Shown piece by piece: positions 63,506 through 64,000 of a DNA stretch of 64,000 nt (positions within the stretch are counted from its first letter, which is position 1; each line of letters starts with the position of its first letter). The notes below the pieces were generated by a model. It saw only the letters and a program-made list of their open reading frames with translations, had not been told where the DNA came from and did no database searches. This DNA is from CALKXV01 sp965228905 (GTDB lineage Bacteria > Pseudomonadota > Alphaproteobacteria > Rhodobacterales > Rhodobacteraceae), in the NCBI GenBank assembly GCA_965228905.1, contig CBDDII010000003.1, positions 1,426,001 through 1,490,000 of the forward strand. The letters are read 5' to 3'. The position numbers and the translations under genes are program-made.

Positions 63506-64000
63506 ATGACCCTTGCCGAGACCCTCAGCCGTTTTGCACTTGCCCCGGTTCAGCCAAGCGATGCGGCGCGGCGGATGATCCGTCTGTCCTGTCTGGATTG
63601 GGCGGCCTGTGCATTGGCCGGGCAGGACGAGCCGGTTGCCCGCGTGGTGCGCGGCGTGGCCACGCGCGAAGGCGGGCAGGGCGAGGCCGGGATGATCGGT
63701 GGCGGGCGGGTGCCCGCCCGCGCCGCTGCCTTGGTCAACGGCGCGACCAGCCACGCGCTGGATTACGACGACACGCATTTTGCCCATATCGGACACCCGT
63801 CCGTCGCCGTCTTTCCGGCCGCTCTTGCGATTGCCGAGCGGGAGCGGCGCAGCATGGCCGAGATGCTGGAGGCCGCTTTATTGGGCGTTGAGGCGTCGAT
63901 CCGCGTCGGGCTTTGGCTGGGGCGGGGGCATTACCAGGTCGGCTATCACCAGACGGCGACTGCGGGCGCTTTCGGCGCAACCGTGGCGGCGGTGCGGTTG
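63506..64000 (+). CDS. MmgE/PrpD family protein (3' end beyond window)
   Basis: The first 165 residues of a MmgE/PrpD-family protein, a group containing 2-methylcitrate dehydratase and cis-aconitate decarboxylase-like enzymes. Visible family features are the start ETLSRFALAP..., SCLDWAACALAG, and AALVNGATSHALDYDDTHFAHIGHPSVAVFPAALAIAE (the HALDYDD motif). GGAAAG precedes the ATG. The gene is cut by the window end, so the exact reaction cannot be judged. It diverges from the nucleoside hydrolase. Confidence 0.88.
   Translation, partial: MTLAETLSRFALAPVQPSDAARRMIRLSCLDWAACALAGQDEPVARVVRGVATREGGQGEAGMIGGGRVPARAAALVNGATSHALDYDDTHFAHIGHPSVAVFPAALAIAERERRSMAEMLEAALLGVEASIRVGLWLGRGHYQVGYHQTATAGAFGATVAAVRL

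Overview
The window is a high-GC, gene-dense bacterial chromosome segment that fits an alphaproteobacterium of the order Rhodobacterales (Roseobacter-type marine or soil relatives). This is inferred from the gene set (DUF1467, DUF2585, DUF1993 and DUF3179 families, alr-mlaE-mlaF order, a matPQMAB-type malonate operon, Fur/Mur regulator), from the many 1-4 base start/stop overlaps, and from three copies of a GC-rich palindromic intergenic repeat of a type I associate with this order. No plasmid, phage, transposon, rRNA, tRNA or CRISPR signature was seen. Chromosomal housekeeping genes are scattered throughout (radA, alr, carB, aspS, ychF, trpA).

Layout. 0-11 kb: radA (cut by the window edge), a small membrane protein, alr-mlaE-mlaF, a histidine phosphatase, a glutathione transferase, an MscS channel, a DUF3179 protein, and a divergent pair of histidine-box membrane enzymes (AlkB-like monooxygenase versus fatty acid desaturase plus lipoprotein). 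11-19 kb: carB, a polytopic GT-C-like protein, aspS and DUF1993. 19-23 kb: GNAT, a BglII/BstYI-like endonuclease, an L,D-transpeptidase, an MT-A70 DNA methyltransferase and a response regulator; the endonuclease and methylase may form a split restriction-modification pair. 23-29 kb: methylmalonyl-CoA epimerase, DUF1467, CysZ/EI24-like protein, nitroreductase, ArsR-SRPBCC pair, HDAC-like amidohydrolase, ychF, VOC protein and trpA.

29.4-36.9 kb is one LacI-controlled operon: regulator, sugar-binding protein, two permeases, a GH63/MGH-like glycosidase and an ATPase. Its first permease carries an inserted periplasmic DUF11-like domain, and the lacI promoter contains a perfect operator between -35 and -10. 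37-42.3 kb is an envelope block: DUF882 peptidase and a large L,D-transpeptidase (divergent), then an LpxD-like acyltransferase, a dedicated acyl carrier protein and a ketosynthase. 42.3-48.8 kb is a malonate module: divergent GntR regulator with a TTGTATACAA operator, TRAP transporter, malonyl-CoA decarboxylase and malonyl-CoA synthetase. 48.8-55.8 kb is an oligopeptide-type ABC importer with a fused permease-ATPase, a DUF1028 protein and a FadR-type GntR regulator; three near-identical AT-rich palindromes link all three.

55.9-64 kb: DUF2585 and Fur/Mur, PhzF, a Na+/H+ antiporter, an EamA exporter, SelO, a GNAT, a PNPOx-like protein, a nucleoside hydrolase and the beginning of a MmgE/PrpD protein cut by the window end. 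Two themes recur. All three solute-binding-protein genes are followed directly by a GC-rich RNA stem-loop before the membrane genes, and the dispersed palindromic repeat always lies between co-oriented genes in transcript sense.
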